Below are positions 53,409-61,845 of a stretch of 64,000 nucleotides of DNA, piece by piece. The first letter of the stretch is position 1. Each line of letters begins with the position of its first letter. Position numbers and translations under genes: made by a program. The notes under the pieces were generated by a model. It did no database searches and was not told the DNA's origin. It was given only the letters and a program-made list of their open reading frames with translations. The stretch is from contig JACKNC010000001.1 of NCBI GenBank assembly GCA_024235095.1, positions 62,001 to 126,000 of the forward strand, given 5' to 3'. Source of the stretch: Gammaproteobacteria bacterium (GTDB taxonomy: Bacteria > Pseudomonadota > Gammaproteobacteria > Competibacterales > Competibacteraceae).

Positions 53409-53610
53409 ACCCTATGAATCGAAAACTTCGTAACCCTCATTTTTCATCCATCGCTGACCAGCGTTTGCTGGCAAGATGCAGCTACGCGCCAGCGATGGAC
53501 CCGACGTAGAGCCTGTGAGCTTCAGCTCGAAGGGTTCGCGTTAGGCAGCCCTCCGAGCGGGAACTAAAGAACCCCGGTCGGCGGCACGCCTTCCGGGGTT
53601 CCGTTTTTTT
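53409..53610 (+). ncRNA. candidate structured small RNA, about 200 nt
   Basis: Bounded by the promoter at 53376-53403 and the terminator at 53569-53610. TCCATCGCTG (53447-53456) pairs perfectly with CAGCGATGGA (53490-53499), enclosing an inner CCAGC-GTTT-GCTGG hairpin; further on GAGC-TTCA-GCTC forms another hairpin. No open frame with a ribosome site is evident. It does not match 6S, tmRNA, SRP or RNase P RNA by eye. A regulatory sRNA or a riboswitch-like leader that ends early are both possible. Confidence 0.6.
53569..53610 (+). terminator. rho-independent terminator of the small RNA
   Basis: GAACCCCGG (53569-53577) pairs with CCGGGGTTC (53593-53601), followed by CG and seven Ts (53604-53610). 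Confidence 0.92.
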
Positions 53611-53716
53611 CTGCAACCGATTCGAAGCAGCCCCGCCGCCGCACAGCGGTGCCGGTTCTACATGCCGGTCCGGCGCGCTCAAGCTAACCATGGCACAGCG
53701 TGTGTCGGGCGACGAC

Positions 53717-53871
53717 GGGACTTCGAAGCAAGGAAAGTAGCTCAGTGGGTAGAGCAACTGACTCATAATCAGTCTGTCGAGGGTTCAACTCCCTCCTTTT
53801 CACTGGTAAAGCCCTAAAAAGGCCTGCGGTTCAAATCCGCTCCACTCCTTGCAGCACCCAGGAGCCGTCCC
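53717..53871 (+). ncRNA. tRNA-mimicking RNA with closing stems (Y-RNA-like candidate)
   Basis: A cloverleaf occupies 53731-53802: D-arm GCTC/GAGC (53740-53755), anticodon arm ACTGA-CTCATAA-TCAGT with anticodon CAT (53764-53766), T-arm GAGGG-TTCAACT-CCCTC (53779-53795). The acceptor pairs only six positions with a mismatched end, and there is no encoded CCA. A second T-arm-like hairpin GCGG-TTCAAAT-CCGC follows (53826-53840). The whole is enclosed by GCAAGGA (53728-53734) with TCCTTGC (53846-53852), and further out by GGGAC (53717-53721) with GTCCC (53867-53871). The GCAAGGA stem competes with the acceptor stem. A paired 5'/3' stem around a tRNA-like module is the layout of bacterial Y RNAs. 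An ordinary tRNA-Met(CAT) or a decayed tRNA pair are the alternatives. Confidence 0.55.
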
Positions 53872-54252
53872 AGCGGGCAGCAACCCTTTCGACGCTTTAG
53901 CATTGGGAGGGTCGCTGACCTGCAGCGCCCGCGCGGCCTTGCGCGGCGAGCAACGGATCGATGCCGATGATCGGCCAGCCGGTCGCAGCGAGAGCGGGCA
54001 GGGACGCCTCGCGTTGCGGCGGGTCCGCCGGTGATCTGCACGGTTCGCCTCGTCGCCCGCCGTGCGGGCGTGGGACGCGCTCTCAACCCTATCAACTTTA
54101 TTGTCAACGCAACCGGCAGGAACCGTTATTCAATGACACCCTGACGTTCGGCAGTGGCGGGCCGGCAACGGCGCCGATAGCAACACGCCATGCTCGATCG
54201 CCGGAGACGGCGGAACAGGAAAACCCAAAATAACTTCACAAGGAGAATTAAT
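53872..54252 (+). other. GC-rich gap between the tRNA-like element and slipin
   Basis: 380 bases without a credible gene. Very GC-rich, with several short hairpins (for example GCCCGCCGTGCGGGC near 54055-54070). It may be the untranslated leader of slipin transcribed from upstream. AAGGAG at 54240-54245 serves slipin. Confidence 0.55.
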
Positions 54253-55401
54253 ATGTTGGGTTACAAGCGAGTCGTTATTGCCCAAAACGAGCGTGGGCTG
54301 CACCTCTACGACCGCCGGTTGGCGGACATTCTGGAACCGGGCGTCTACCGCTGGTTCGACCCGCTGCGTCATCATGAAGTGCAGCGTTACGACCTGACCG
54401 TGGCTGAATTCAACCACCCGTGGCTGGACGTATTGTTGCGCAACGAACCAACCCTGGTGGAGCGGCATTTCCAGATTGTGGAGACCGGCGAACAGCAGGT
54501 GGGCCTGATTTACAAGAACGGTCGTCTGGAAGGCGTGTTGCCGCCGGCGACCCGGCAGGTCTACTGGCGCGGTCCGGTCGAGGTGAAGGTGGAGATGCTG
54601 GATATCGGCGTCGATTACGCTCTGTCCCGGGCGCACGCAGCGCTGCTGGCGCGACCCTCGGCGACGCTGGCCCGGAGCCTGAGCGGTTTTATCCTGACGG
54701 CTGAGGTCGAGGATCATCACATCGGCCTGTTGCTGGTCGACGGCGAACTGGCGCGCACCCTGCCGCCGGGTTTGCACGCCTTCTGGCGCTTCAATCGGGC
54801 GATCAAGGTTGAAACCATCGATCTGCGCTTGCAGACTGTCGAAGTTTCTGGCCAGGAAATTCTGACCCGGGACAAGGTTAGTTTGCGGGTGAACCTGTCG
54901 GCGGTGTATCGGATCGCTGATCCGGTCAAGGCGCGCAGTGAATTGGGCAACATCGCCGAGTACCTGTACCGCACCTTGCAGTTTGGTTTGCGCCAAGCCA
55001 TCGGCGCGCAGCCGCTGGATGGATTGCTCGGCGACAAGGATGAACTGGATCGAGTGGTGCGCAACTACGTCGCTGAGCGCGTCGAGCTACACGGCCTGGC
55101 TTTGGAAACGGTTGGCGTCAAGGATGTGATTCTGCCCGGTGAGATGAAGGATATTCTCAACCAGGTGGTGACCGCGGAGAAGGCGGCGCAGGCCAACGTG
55201 ATCCGCCGGCGTGAGGAAGTCGCCGCCACCCGTTCGCTGCTCAACACGGCGAAGTTGATGGAAGAAAACCCGATTCTGTTGCGCCTGAAGGAACTGGAGG
55301 CACTGGAAAAAGTGGTGGACAAGGTTGAGCGGCTAACCGTGTTCGGCGGCCTGGATGGCGTGTTGCGCGATACCGTACGCATTAACTTGCCTCCACACTA
55401 A
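54253..55401 (+). CDS. slipin family (SPFH/Band-7) protein
   Basis: 382 residues from ATG 54253 (MLGYKRVVIAQNERGLHLYD), with AAGGAG 7 bases upstream. It lacks a clear N-terminal membrane helix. A duplicated N-terminal region (RRLADILEPGVYRWFDPLRH and later DGELARTLPPGLHAFWRFNR) precedes the SPFH domain (EVSGQEILTRDKVSLRVNLS, LQFGLRQAIGAQPLDGLL, LETVGVKDVILPGEM) and an Ala/Glu-rich coiled coil (VVTAEKAAQANVIRRREEVA). Slipins with this duplicated N-terminus are often encoded with RtcB-type RNA ligase systems. No rtcB, rtcA or Ro60/Rsr gene is present in the window, so the link rests on family habit and the tRNA-like RNA upstream. Confidence 0.85.
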   Translation: MLGYKRVVIAQNERGLHLYDRRLADILEPGVYRWFDPLRHHEVQRYDLTVAEFNHPWLDVLLRNEPTLVERHFQIVETGEQQVGLIYKNGRLEGVLPPATRQVYWRGPVEVKVEMLDIGVDYALSRAHAALLARPSATLARSLSGFILTAEVEDHHIGLLLVDGELARTLPPGLHAFWRFNRAIKVETIDLRLQTVEVSGQEILTRDKVSLRVNLSAVYRIADPVKARSELGNIAEYLYRTLQFGLRQAIGAQPLDGLLGDKDELDRVVRNYVAERVELHGLALETVGVKDVILPGEMKDILNQVVTAEKAAQANVIRRREEVAATRSLLNTAKLMEENPILLRLKELEALEKVVDKVERLTVFGGLDGVLRDTVRINLPPH

Positions 55402-55430
55402 CCATGTGGTGATATAGCCGTTCTCACATC

Positions 55431-55464
55431 AACCCTCTCCGGCTTGCGGGAGAGGGTTCTTTAT
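55431..55464 (+). terminator. terminator after slipin
   Basis: AACCCTCTCC (55431-55440) pairs with GGAGAGGGTT (55449-55458), followed by CTTTATTT. Ends the slipin transcript before the MFS gene. Confidence 0.8.
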
Positions 55465-55487
55465 TTGCTTCCGGAAATCGAAATCGC

Positions 55488-56756
55488 ATGTCTGGCACCA
55501 TTGCCATGCTCTTACTAGGTCTGGGTACGCTGCTGGTGGGGAATGGCCTGTTGGGTACGCTGTTGGGTATTCGGGCGCGGCTGGAGGGTTTTACCAATAC
55601 CTCGATTGGGGCGCTAATGGCGGCTTATTTTCTGGGCTATGTGATCGGCGCCTTTCAAATCCCGGCGCTGATCCGGCGCGTGGGCCACATCCGCACCTTT
55701 GCCGCGCTTGCAGCGCTTGGCTCGGCATCGGTCCTATGCTACGGCCTGATCGTTCACCCCCTGGCCTGGGCGATATTGCGGGTCGTGACTGGCTTTGCCG
55801 TGCTGGGCGTTTATATGGTGGTGGAAAGCTGGCTGAATGAGCAGACGCCGCATCACATTCGCGGCCAAGTCTTTGCAACATATATGGTGGTGACGCTGGT
55901 GGGTCTGGCGGGCGGACAATATCTGATCCTGGCCGGGGACACCGGCACGCTGGCGCTGTTCGCGGTGGCCTCCATGCTGTTCAGTCTGGGACTGGTGCCG
56001 ATCGCTGCAACTCGCGTCCATGCGCCTCAACCGCTGGCGACTTCATCGGTCAGCCTGATGCATCTGTTCTGGTTGGCCCCCCTGGCGGCGTGCGGCGCGT
56101 TCATGGCCGGCATTGTCAGCAGCGCGTTCTGGAGTCTGGGCGCAGTGTTCGCGCAGCGAGTCGGCTTGTCCGAGCAAGGCGTCGCCCTGTTTATGAGCGC
56201 CACCATTCTGGGCGGCGCGCTGCTGCAATGGCCAATTGGCCGGCTGTCAGATCATTTCAGCCGGCGCTTTATTCTCACTACGGTAAGCTTTTCCGCTGCT
56301 TTGGTCGCCTTACTGGCGTTGCAGATCATGTATGAATCGCTGGCCGCGCTGACCGCTTGCGCCTTTCTGTACGGTGGTCTGATGTTCTCGGTCTACAGTT
56401 TGAGCGTGGCGCTGATGAACGACCGCTTGAGTACGCCGGGGGAAGTGCTGGACGCCACGCGCGGTTTGTTGCTGATCTTCGGCATTGGTTCGATTGCTGG
56501 CCCAGCGATTGGCGGTCCGTTGATGGACTGGTTTGGACCCGGCACGATTCCCGCTTACTCTGCTGCTACGCTGAGTTTGCTCGGTTTTCTGGGACTGGTG
56601 CGTCTGGTTTGGGCCAAGCCGATTCCGCTCATTCAGCAGGGCCGGTTCGTGCCAATGGTGCGCACCACACCGGTGGTCTTGGAAATGTTACCGCAGACCG
56701 ATATGCAACCGGAACCGGATTTGCCGCCGCCGACTGAATCCCTGAAGCAGTGCTGA
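55488..56756 (+). CDS. MFS transporter
   Basis: 422 residues, twelve predicted membrane helices in two halves with a central loop near residue 185. The family A motif region appears as GRLSDHFSRRFIL (about 246-258), and the N-terminal half has LGTLLGIRARLEGFTNTSIG then LMAAYFLGYVIGAFQIP. It resembles YcaD-type major facilitator permeases; the substrate is unknown. The tail is proline/glutamate-rich. It is separated from slipin by a terminator and from the alcohol dehydrogenase by 47 bases. Confidence 0.85.
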   Translation: MSGTIAMLLLGLGTLLVGNGLLGTLLGIRARLEGFTNTSIGALMAAYFLGYVIGAFQIPALIRRVGHIRTFAALAALGSASVLCYGLIVHPLAWAILRVVTGFAVLGVYMVVESWLNEQTPHHIRGQVFATYMVVTLVGLAGGQYLILAGDTGTLALFAVASMLFSLGLVPIAATRVHAPQPLATSSVSLMHLFWLAPLAACGAFMAGIVSSAFWSLGAVFAQRVGLSEQGVALFMSATILGGALLQWPIGRLSDHFSRRFILTTVSFSAALVALLALQIMYESLAALTACAFLYGGLMFSVYSLSVALMNDRLSTPGEVLDATRGLLLIFGIGSIAGPAIGGPLMDWFGPGTIPAYSAATLSLLGFLGLVRLVWAKPIPLIQQGRFVPMVRTTPVVLEMLPQTDMQPEPDLPPPTESLKQC

Positions 56757-56803
56757 TTAGCGTCTAAACTTGAAGAATGATTCAACACATTGGAGAAGCA
56801 CTC

Positions 56804-57814
56804 ATGATTCGAGCCTACGCTGCACACGAAGCCAAGGGTAAACTCACGCCATTTGAGTACGATCCTGGCGAACTGAAGCCGGATCAAGTCGAGTTGGATG
56901 TCATCGCCTGCGGCATTTGTCATTCCGACCTCTCGGTCCTGAATAACGAGTGGCAAAACAGCATCTATCCTCTGGTGCCGGGTCACGAGGTTGTCGGAAC
57001 CGTCGCCCAGGTTGGCGGCAACGTCAAGCATCTCAAGGTCGGCGATACAGTGGGCCTGGGCTGGTTCAGCGGCAGTTGCATGACTTGTGACCAGTGCATG
57101 GGCGGCAATCACAATCTCTGCGCCAGCAACGAGCAAACGATGATCGGCCGCTTTGGTGGTTTTGCCGACAAGGTGCGTTGTAATGCGGAATGGGCTGTCC
57201 TGCTGCCTGCTAGCGTGGATGCAAAGAAAGCCGGCCCCTTGTTCTGTGGCGGCATCACCGTCTTCAACCCCATCGTTCAATTCGATGTAAAACCCACCGA
57301 CCGGGTCGGCGTGGTGGGCATTGGTGGCCTGGGGCACCTGGCGATCCAGTTTCTGAACAAGTGGGGCTGCGAGGTCACGGCGTTCACCTCCAGCGATTCC
57401 AAGCGCGCTGAAGCCCTGAGCATGGGCGCGCACCAGGTCGTCAATTCCCGCGATGATGGGCAACTGGAGAAAATCGCTGGTTCGCTGGATTTCATCCTGT
57501 CGACGGTCAACGTCGACCTGAACTGGCCAGCGTTTCTGAATGTTCTCGGGCCGAAAGGACGGCTGCATACGGTTGGAGCGGTACTAACACCCATTCCGGT
57601 CGCTGCGTTTTCGCTGATCATTGGCCAGAAAAGCGTATCCGGTTCGCCGCTTGGTTCCCCGGCGACGATGCGCAAGATGCTAGAATTCTGCGCCCGTCAT
57701 CAGATCGCGCCGGTGACTGAATTCTTCCCGATGAGTCAGGTCAACGAAGCGCTGGCGCATCTGGAAGCCGGCAAGGCGCGCTATCGCGTTGTGCTGGAAA
57801 ACGACTTCGCTTAA
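56804..57814 (+). CDS. zinc-dependent alcohol/aldehyde dehydrogenase
   Basis: 336 residues from ATG 56804 (GGAG 8 bases upstream; an ATG nine codons earlier lacks one). Catalytic zinc site: ACGICHSDLSVL and PGHEVVGTVAQVG. Structural zinc site: CMTCDQCMGGNHNLC, four cysteines. NADP-type Rossmann region: GVVGIGGLGHLAIQFLNKWG. It resembles the Ahr/YahK-type broad-range aldehyde reductases of the cinnamyl-alcohol-dehydrogenase group. The 3' end overlaps the convergent rsmE stop by 4 bases. Confidence 0.9.
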   Translation: MIRAYAAHEAKGKLTPFEYDPGELKPDQVELDVIACGICHSDLSVLNNEWQNSIYPLVPGHEVVGTVAQVGGNVKHLKVGDTVGLGWFSGSCMTCDQCMGGNHNLCASNEQTMIGRFGGFADKVRCNAEWAVLLPASVDAKKAGPLFCGGITVFNPIVQFDVKPTDRVGVVGIGGLGHLAIQFLNKWGCEVTAFTSSDSKRAEALSMGAHQVVNSRDDGQLEKIAGSLDFILSTVNVDLNWPAFLNVLGPKGRLHTVGAVLTPIPVAAFSLIIGQKSVSGSPLGSPATMRKMLEFCARHQIAPVTEFFPMSQVNEALAHLEAGKARYRVVLENDFA

Positions 57815-58548
57815 TCCCAGTCACCCCACAGCGCCTGCAACGCCGCCAGCGCCGCCACGCCGGCGGTTTCTGTGCGCAATATACGCGGTCCCAGACGGAC
57901 GCCGGTGAATCCTGCTGGCTGAGCCTGATTGATTTCCGCCGGACTCAAGCCGCCTTCGGGACCGATGAGCAACGTTACGGGTCCAGTGGGCGGCTCCAGC
58001 CCACGCAAACTCTGCTTAGCCAGCGGATTGAGTAACAGGCACAAACCGGTTGCTATCGGTCGCGCCAGCCAATCTGTTAGCGATCGCGGCTCCTGCAACA
58101 TTGGCAACCGGTTGCGCCCGCATTGTTCACAAGCGCCAATCACGATGCTCCGCCAGTGCTCGACCTTGCGCGTCAGCCGTTCACCGGTTAAATCCACCCC
58201 GCCACGCTCGGTAAAGAGCGGTTGAATGGCAGCGACTCCCAGCTCCACCGCTTTCTGGAGGGTGTAATCCATCTTCTCGCCCCGCGAGACGCCCTGCGCC
58301 AGTGTAACTCGCAAGGGCGATTCCATCTCCTCGCCAGGCAGCGCTTCCAGTACGTGCGCCCAGGCTTCCCGCTTGCCCACTTCCCGCAACGTCGCCGCGA
58401 ACGCGCCGCCTTCACCGTTGAACAACGTCAACGATGCACCGGGTTTGAGGCGCAGCACCCGCACCGCATGATTGAAGGAGCTGTCGGTCAGCGGCGCGGT
58501 TATGCCAGCAACCAGGGGTATCGGGAGATAAAGTCGAGGGATGCGCAT
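57811..58548 (-). CDS. rsmE: 16S rRNA m3U1498 methyltransferase RsmE
   Basis: 245 residues, SPOUT family. N-terminal PUA-like domain (NHAVRVLRLKPGASLTLFNG) and C-terminal knot: LLIGPEGGLSPAEINQAQPA then VRLGPRILRTETAGVAALAA. Both are strict RsmE signatures. An inverted repeat TTATCAAC/GTTGATAA (58552-58576) lies just upstream of the start codon and may affect expression. Confidence 0.95.
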   Translation of the reverse strand: MRIPRLYLPIPLVAGITAPLTDSSFNHAVRVLRLKPGASLTLFNGEGGAFAATLREVGKREAWAHVLEALPGEEMESPLRVTLAQGVSRGEKMDYTLQKAVELGVAAIQPLFTERGGVDLTGERLTRKVEHWRSIVIGACEQCGRNRLPMLQEPRSLTDWLARPIATGLCLLLNPLAKQSLRGLEPPTGPVTLLIGPEGGLSPAEINQAQPAGFTGVRLGPRILRTETAGVAALAALQALWGDWD

Positions 58549-58623
58549 TTATTATCAACCGTGGAAAAGTTGATAACATTAAAGGTAGACATGAACGGAT
58601 CGCTGTAAAGCGATCCCGGTCCT

Positions 58624-59079
58624 TTACTGTCGGTTAAAAATCTTCTCAAAATCGACTTTGATTCCTTCGGACTCAACCGCTTGGTTGTAGAAAATATTTT
58701 CACCTTGTGCGCTCGTGACAAAGATGGCTCTCGTATAAGGTTCAATCGTCCAGACTGCTTTGATGCCTGCTTTAACCATTCTTTCTGATTTTTCGAGAAT
58801 ATCCTGGATGTTCTGAGTGGTGGAAATGACCTCAATGGACAGGATCGGCATTTTTTGCAGCTCGGTGATGTCTCTTGAAAAATTGGGATGAATCACTTCG
58901 ACAGGATAAACACAAATATTCGGCGTCAGACCGTTATCAATATCCAGAGTGAGTTCAGTCAATACCTCAATATTTTCATTTTCAAAGAGTTGGCGCAGAG
59001 TTCTTGAGCAAATATAACTATGGTTCAAGGAAGGCATTTCCGTACTCGGCTTGTTTACGGGAAGTTCCAGGTACAGCAT
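58624..59079 (-). CDS. Uma2/DUF820-like PD-(D/E)XK protein
   Basis: 151 residues. GLTPNICVYP, then KMPILSIEVISTTQNIQDIL and MVKAGIKAVWTIEPYTRAIF form the Uma2 pattern with the P-D-(x) and I-E-V core; the first acidic residue is replaced by N in P-N-I-C. Family members have a nuclease fold, are common in cyanobacteria and some proteobacteria, and have no firm role. ATG 59079 is preferred over the TTG two codons earlier, with GAGGA 9 bases upstream. AT-richer than its neighbours, suggesting transfer. Confidence 0.75.
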   Translation of the reverse strand: MLYLELPVNKPSTEMPSLNHSYICSRTLRQLFENENIEVLTELTLDIDNGLTPNICVYPVEVIHPNFSRDITELQKMPILSIEVISTTQNIQDILEKSERMVKAGIKAVWTIEPYTRAIFVTSAQGENIFYNQAVESEGIKVDFEKIFNRQ

Positions 59080-59135
59080 AAGCAAGTTCCTCGGATGTGA
59101 AGATCACCTCAAGTAAGTTATGAAACGAACCAACG

Positions 59136-59348
59136 ATGAAACTGACCCTTGAAATCTACAAATTCTTCTGCACCACCAACCTGGACGCGCCTTATGTGGC
59201 GGCGCTGTTTGAGGATGGACGGCTGGTGGAACAATTTGCCTATTACTCCAGCACCGAGTCCGCGACGGACGCCGGCATGGCTTATGTCCACGACCATTAT
59301 CGGGATGGGCAACCCGAAATACAGATCAAGGTTGCTCCCGATCCCTGA
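59136..59348 (+). CDS. hypothetical small protein
   Basis: 70 residues: MKLTLEIYKFFCTTNLDAPY then VAALFEDGRLVEQFAYYSST and AYVHDHYRDGQPEIQIKV. No membrane segment or known motif. Composition is protein-like, but the ribosome binding site is weak. It is oriented opposite to both neighbours, with the convergent TPR-like gene ending 11 bases after it. Confidence 0.5.
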   Translation: MKLTLEIYKFFCTTNLDAPYVAALFEDGRLVEQFAYYSSTESATDAGMAYVHDHYRDGQPEIQIKVAPDP

Positions 59349-59359
59349 TGCAAGCCGGA

Positions 59360-60463
59360 TCAACGCCGTGCAAGCAGTGTCAGTTGCTTCCAGCGGCGAC
59401 GAACCCTCGCGCCATACCAGTCCGTTTCCAAACGCTGGTCCTGTTCATCCGCCAGCGATTGAGCAAGTTTATAATCCTGTTCTATCTGGTCGAGTACTCC
59501 CAGAGATACCGATTGGGCAACGTTAATCTGCACAGCGTTGATAGCGGCTGCATTGCCATCATCGTCGCTAGTCGGCAAATCCAGCGCCATGCGCAACCGG
59601 TTCAACTCTAAATCGGCGAGTATTAACTGCTCCTCGAAGCAATCGTTTTTCAGTGGACGTTGTGCGAGCGCATCGTCCATTTCTCGCCAGCGACCTACCA
59701 GCGCGAGTGTCAGTAAAGCTTCACGATAAGCTCCAGAATCGCGAGTTTCCCCAGTATTAATACTGGATGTCAGCAGGGCCAGGGCCAGATCAACCGGGTC
59801 TGATTCCGTTGGCTGGACCCGCCACAACAAGAGTTGCGCCCGCTGGACTAATTCTCGCTCCAGCCGCTGAGTCGGATGGAGTTCCGCCAGTTTTCCGACC
59901 TCCTGCTCCAGAATTGCAGGATCGCCAAGCCAAAAAGCAGTGCGGCATAATGCCCAGAGGTGAGTCGCCGGGGTCAGGCGGGGATGTTCATCGCGCCAAC
60001 CGGCCCAGGCGCGCTGATGCCAGTCCCAGGCCGTCGCAAACTCGCCACGGCGGAACGCCAACTCGCCTTCCAGGAAATCCAGCGGTGCGTTCCAAGGGCG
60101 GCGTAATTCAAACAACCAGTCCCGGGTCTGGTCCATTAAGGTCCGGCAAAACCGGAACGGCTTACGCTCCAGGCTGATATGCAGGATGGCGGTCAGGGCG
60201 CTGAACACATCGGCGGGATCAGTGGTCGCCCGATCATGCGCCGCTTGCAGCAAGGCGGCCAGCGCCAGATCATCCTCGCCAGCCTGGCGCAAGCTGTAGC
60301 CTTCCCACAGCAACGCCCGCGCCTGCGAACCGGCAAGCCCTCGCGCGCCGGCCCATTCCGCGGCCTGGCGCTCCAACCGGGCAGCCTGACGATAATCGCC
60401 AATCTCACGCGCCTGCTGGGCCTGGACGCGCAGACGATCAAAGATCCGCCGGTCAGAGGACAT
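59360..60463 (-). CDS. hypothetical helical (TPR-like) protein
   Basis: 367 residues, almost all alpha-helical with repeating aromatic/alanine spacing typical of TPR arrays (IGDYRQAARLERQAAEWAGA, LLWEGYSLRQAGEDDLALAA, YREALLTLALVGRWREMDDA). No signal peptide or membrane helix. It begins 3 bases after the cnoX stop and is therefore probably co-expressed with that chaperone-like thioredoxin; a role in protein quality control is a contextual guess. Confidence 0.65.
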   Translation of the reverse strand: MSSDRRIFDRLRVQAQQAREIGDYRQAARLERQAAEWAGARGLAGSQARALLWEGYSLRQAGEDDLALAALLQAAHDRATTDPADVFSALTAILHISLERKPFRFCRTLMDQTRDWLFELRRPWNAPLDFLEGELAFRRGEFATAWDWHQRAWAGWRDEHPRLTPATHLWALCRTAFWLGDPAILEQEVGKLAELHPTQRLERELVQRAQLLLWRVQPTESDPVDLALALLTSSINTGETRDSGAYREALLTLALVGRWREMDDALAQRPLKNDCFEEQLILADLELNRLRMALDLPTSDDDGNAAAINAVQINVAQSVSLGVLDQIEQDYKLAQSLADEQDQRLETDWYGARVRRRWKQLTLLARR

Positions 60464-60466
60464 TGC

Positions 60467-61330
60467 TCAATGGAACAGAGAGAACATGCGTCGCCGGTAG
60501 GTCATGACCAGCGGATTCTCGTTGCCGAGAATCTCAAAGATCGCGATCAATCCCTTGCGACCAGCCTCTTCCTCGAATTGCGGGTCACGGCGCAGAATTT
60601 CCATGAATTGCTCAAGAGCGGCTTCATAGTCGCCCGCCAGTACACAACGGGCCGCCAGTTGCCGACGGGCCGCGCTGTCTGTGGGATCAGCTTGGACTTT
60701 AAGCTCCAGCGCCGCGCGATCCAGCGCGCCTTGCGCCATATCGGCGAATTGCAGCCGAGCCAGCAGACCGCTAGCAGGTTGCCGATTGCGCTCTTCCTCC
60801 GGCAGACTTTGCAACACCGTGCGAGCTTCTTCACTCTGATCCAGTTGCAACAGCTTTTCCGCCAGCGTGACTTTCCATTCAACCCGATCCGGTTCCTGTT
60901 TCAGCGCCTCGCGCAGCAGTTCGACGACTTGCTTATGATGACCCCGTTGCCAAAGCGCTTCGATTTGCTCCTGCAACGCATTACCGGGCGCAGCGCCGCC
61001 GAACTGGTCAATAATCTGCCGGTAAGCCGATTCTGGTTGCAGACCCACCAGTTGTTCAGCAATCTGCCCTTGCCAGATGACCATGACCGTCGGCAGGCTG
61101 CGCACCCGAAAATGCGCCGCCAAACCCTGTTCGGCATCGGCATTGATCTTGGCCAGAATGAATCCGCCCCGGTATTCCTGCGCCAGCTTGGTGAGCAGGG
61201 GAGTCAGCTGCTGACAGGGCTGGCACCAGTCGGCCCAGAAATCCACCAGCACTGGAACCTGCTGCGAGGCTTCCACCAGCGAGGCGAAATTATGTTGATT
61301 GACTTCGACAATATAGGGTGAATCGCTCAT
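60467..61330 (-). CDS. cnoX: CnoX-like thioredoxin with TPR domain (YbbN)
   Basis: 287 residues. Thioredoxin domain about 1-110 with PVLVDFWADWCQPCQQLTPL (active-site C-Q-P-C), then VRSLPTVMVIWQGQ with the cis-proline. The second part is four helical TPR-like repeats. CnoX/YbbN proteins hold oxidised unfolded proteins and hand them to GroEL or DnaK. Unlike E. coli YbbN (S-Q-H-C) both cysteines are present, so it can also reduce disulfides. First of a two-gene operon. Confidence 0.9.
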   Translation of the reverse strand: MSDSPYIVEVNQHNFASLVEASQQVPVLVDFWADWCQPCQQLTPLLTKLAQEYRGGFILAKINADAEQGLAAHFRVRSLPTVMVIWQGQIAEQLVGLQPESAYRQIIDQFGGAAPGNALQEQIEALWQRGHHKQVVELLREALKQEPDRVEWKVTLAEKLLQLDQSEEARTVLQSLPEEERNRQPASGLLARLQFADMAQGALDRAALELKVQADPTDSAARRQLAARCVLAGDYEAALEQFMEILRRDPQFEEEAGRKGLIAIFEILGNENPLVMTYRRRMFSLFH

Positions 61331-61397
61331 TGTGGACTATCCGAGAATCTGGAATGCAAAAAGGTAAACTGGCTGTAATATTGGGGTGCGGACGCTT

Positions 61398-61793
61398 TCA
61401 GGAACAGTTAAACACGCAAACCTGACGGCTATGTACCTGTCCCCCACAATTTTGAAAGCAGCGGCGGTAGTCGGCATCGCAAGCTTCGTAGTTCGCTGCC
61501 CGGCAATAGGTCTTGTTCGACAGGCGCTTGCATTTGCCAGAGTCATTCTTGTTTCTGTCGAGGCAGCGCTGATAGTCGGCCTCAGCGTCCTGGCGATCCC
61601 GGTTACATTGCTGATACTTGCGATCTTCGAGCCGCCGGCAGTCAAGCTTCACCCGTTCGCATTCCACCGTGCAGAATCGCCCGGCGTCATCGGTAGGAGG
61701 GAGAAGATCATAACGGGTTTCGTAGATGGGTCCGCAACCCGTAAGGAGGAGAAGCAAAAGAGGGAGTATTAGCAAGCGCGCATTCGCATTCAT
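61398..61793 (-). CDS. cysteine-rich lipoprotein
   Basis: 131 residues. Signal peptide with lipobox LLTGC (LILPLLLLLLTGCGPIYETR), so lipidated at Cys-20 or so and membrane-anchored outside the cytoplasm. The mature part contains about a dozen further cysteines in a repeating C-x(6)-C pattern with many Arg/Asp/Lys, suggesting several disulfides. No family recognised. Secreted Cys-rich proteins would depend on DsbA/DsbB. Confidence 0.75.
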   Translation of the reverse strand: MNANARLLILPLLLLLLTGCGPIYETRYDLLPPTDDAGRFCTVECERVKLDCRRLEDRKYQQCNRDRQDAEADYQRCLDRNKNDSGKCKRLSNKTYCRAANYEACDADYRRCFQNCGGQVHSRQVCVFNCS

Positions 61794-61845
61794 TCAAAAA
61801 CTCTCTTGGCGGCCATGTAGATTTTTGCGATATCAACGGATGTCT

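Noticed and set aside
53409..53610. 6S RNA, tmRNA or RNase P RNA
   Set aside because: None of the conserved sequences of these RNAs could be recognised, and ygfA, usual beside 6S in gammaproteobacteria, is absent.
53690..53712. sigma-54 promoter (TGGCAC) before the tRNA-like element, as in RtcR-controlled RNA-repair operons
   Set aside because: TGGCAC is present but no GC lies at the required distance for the -12 element.
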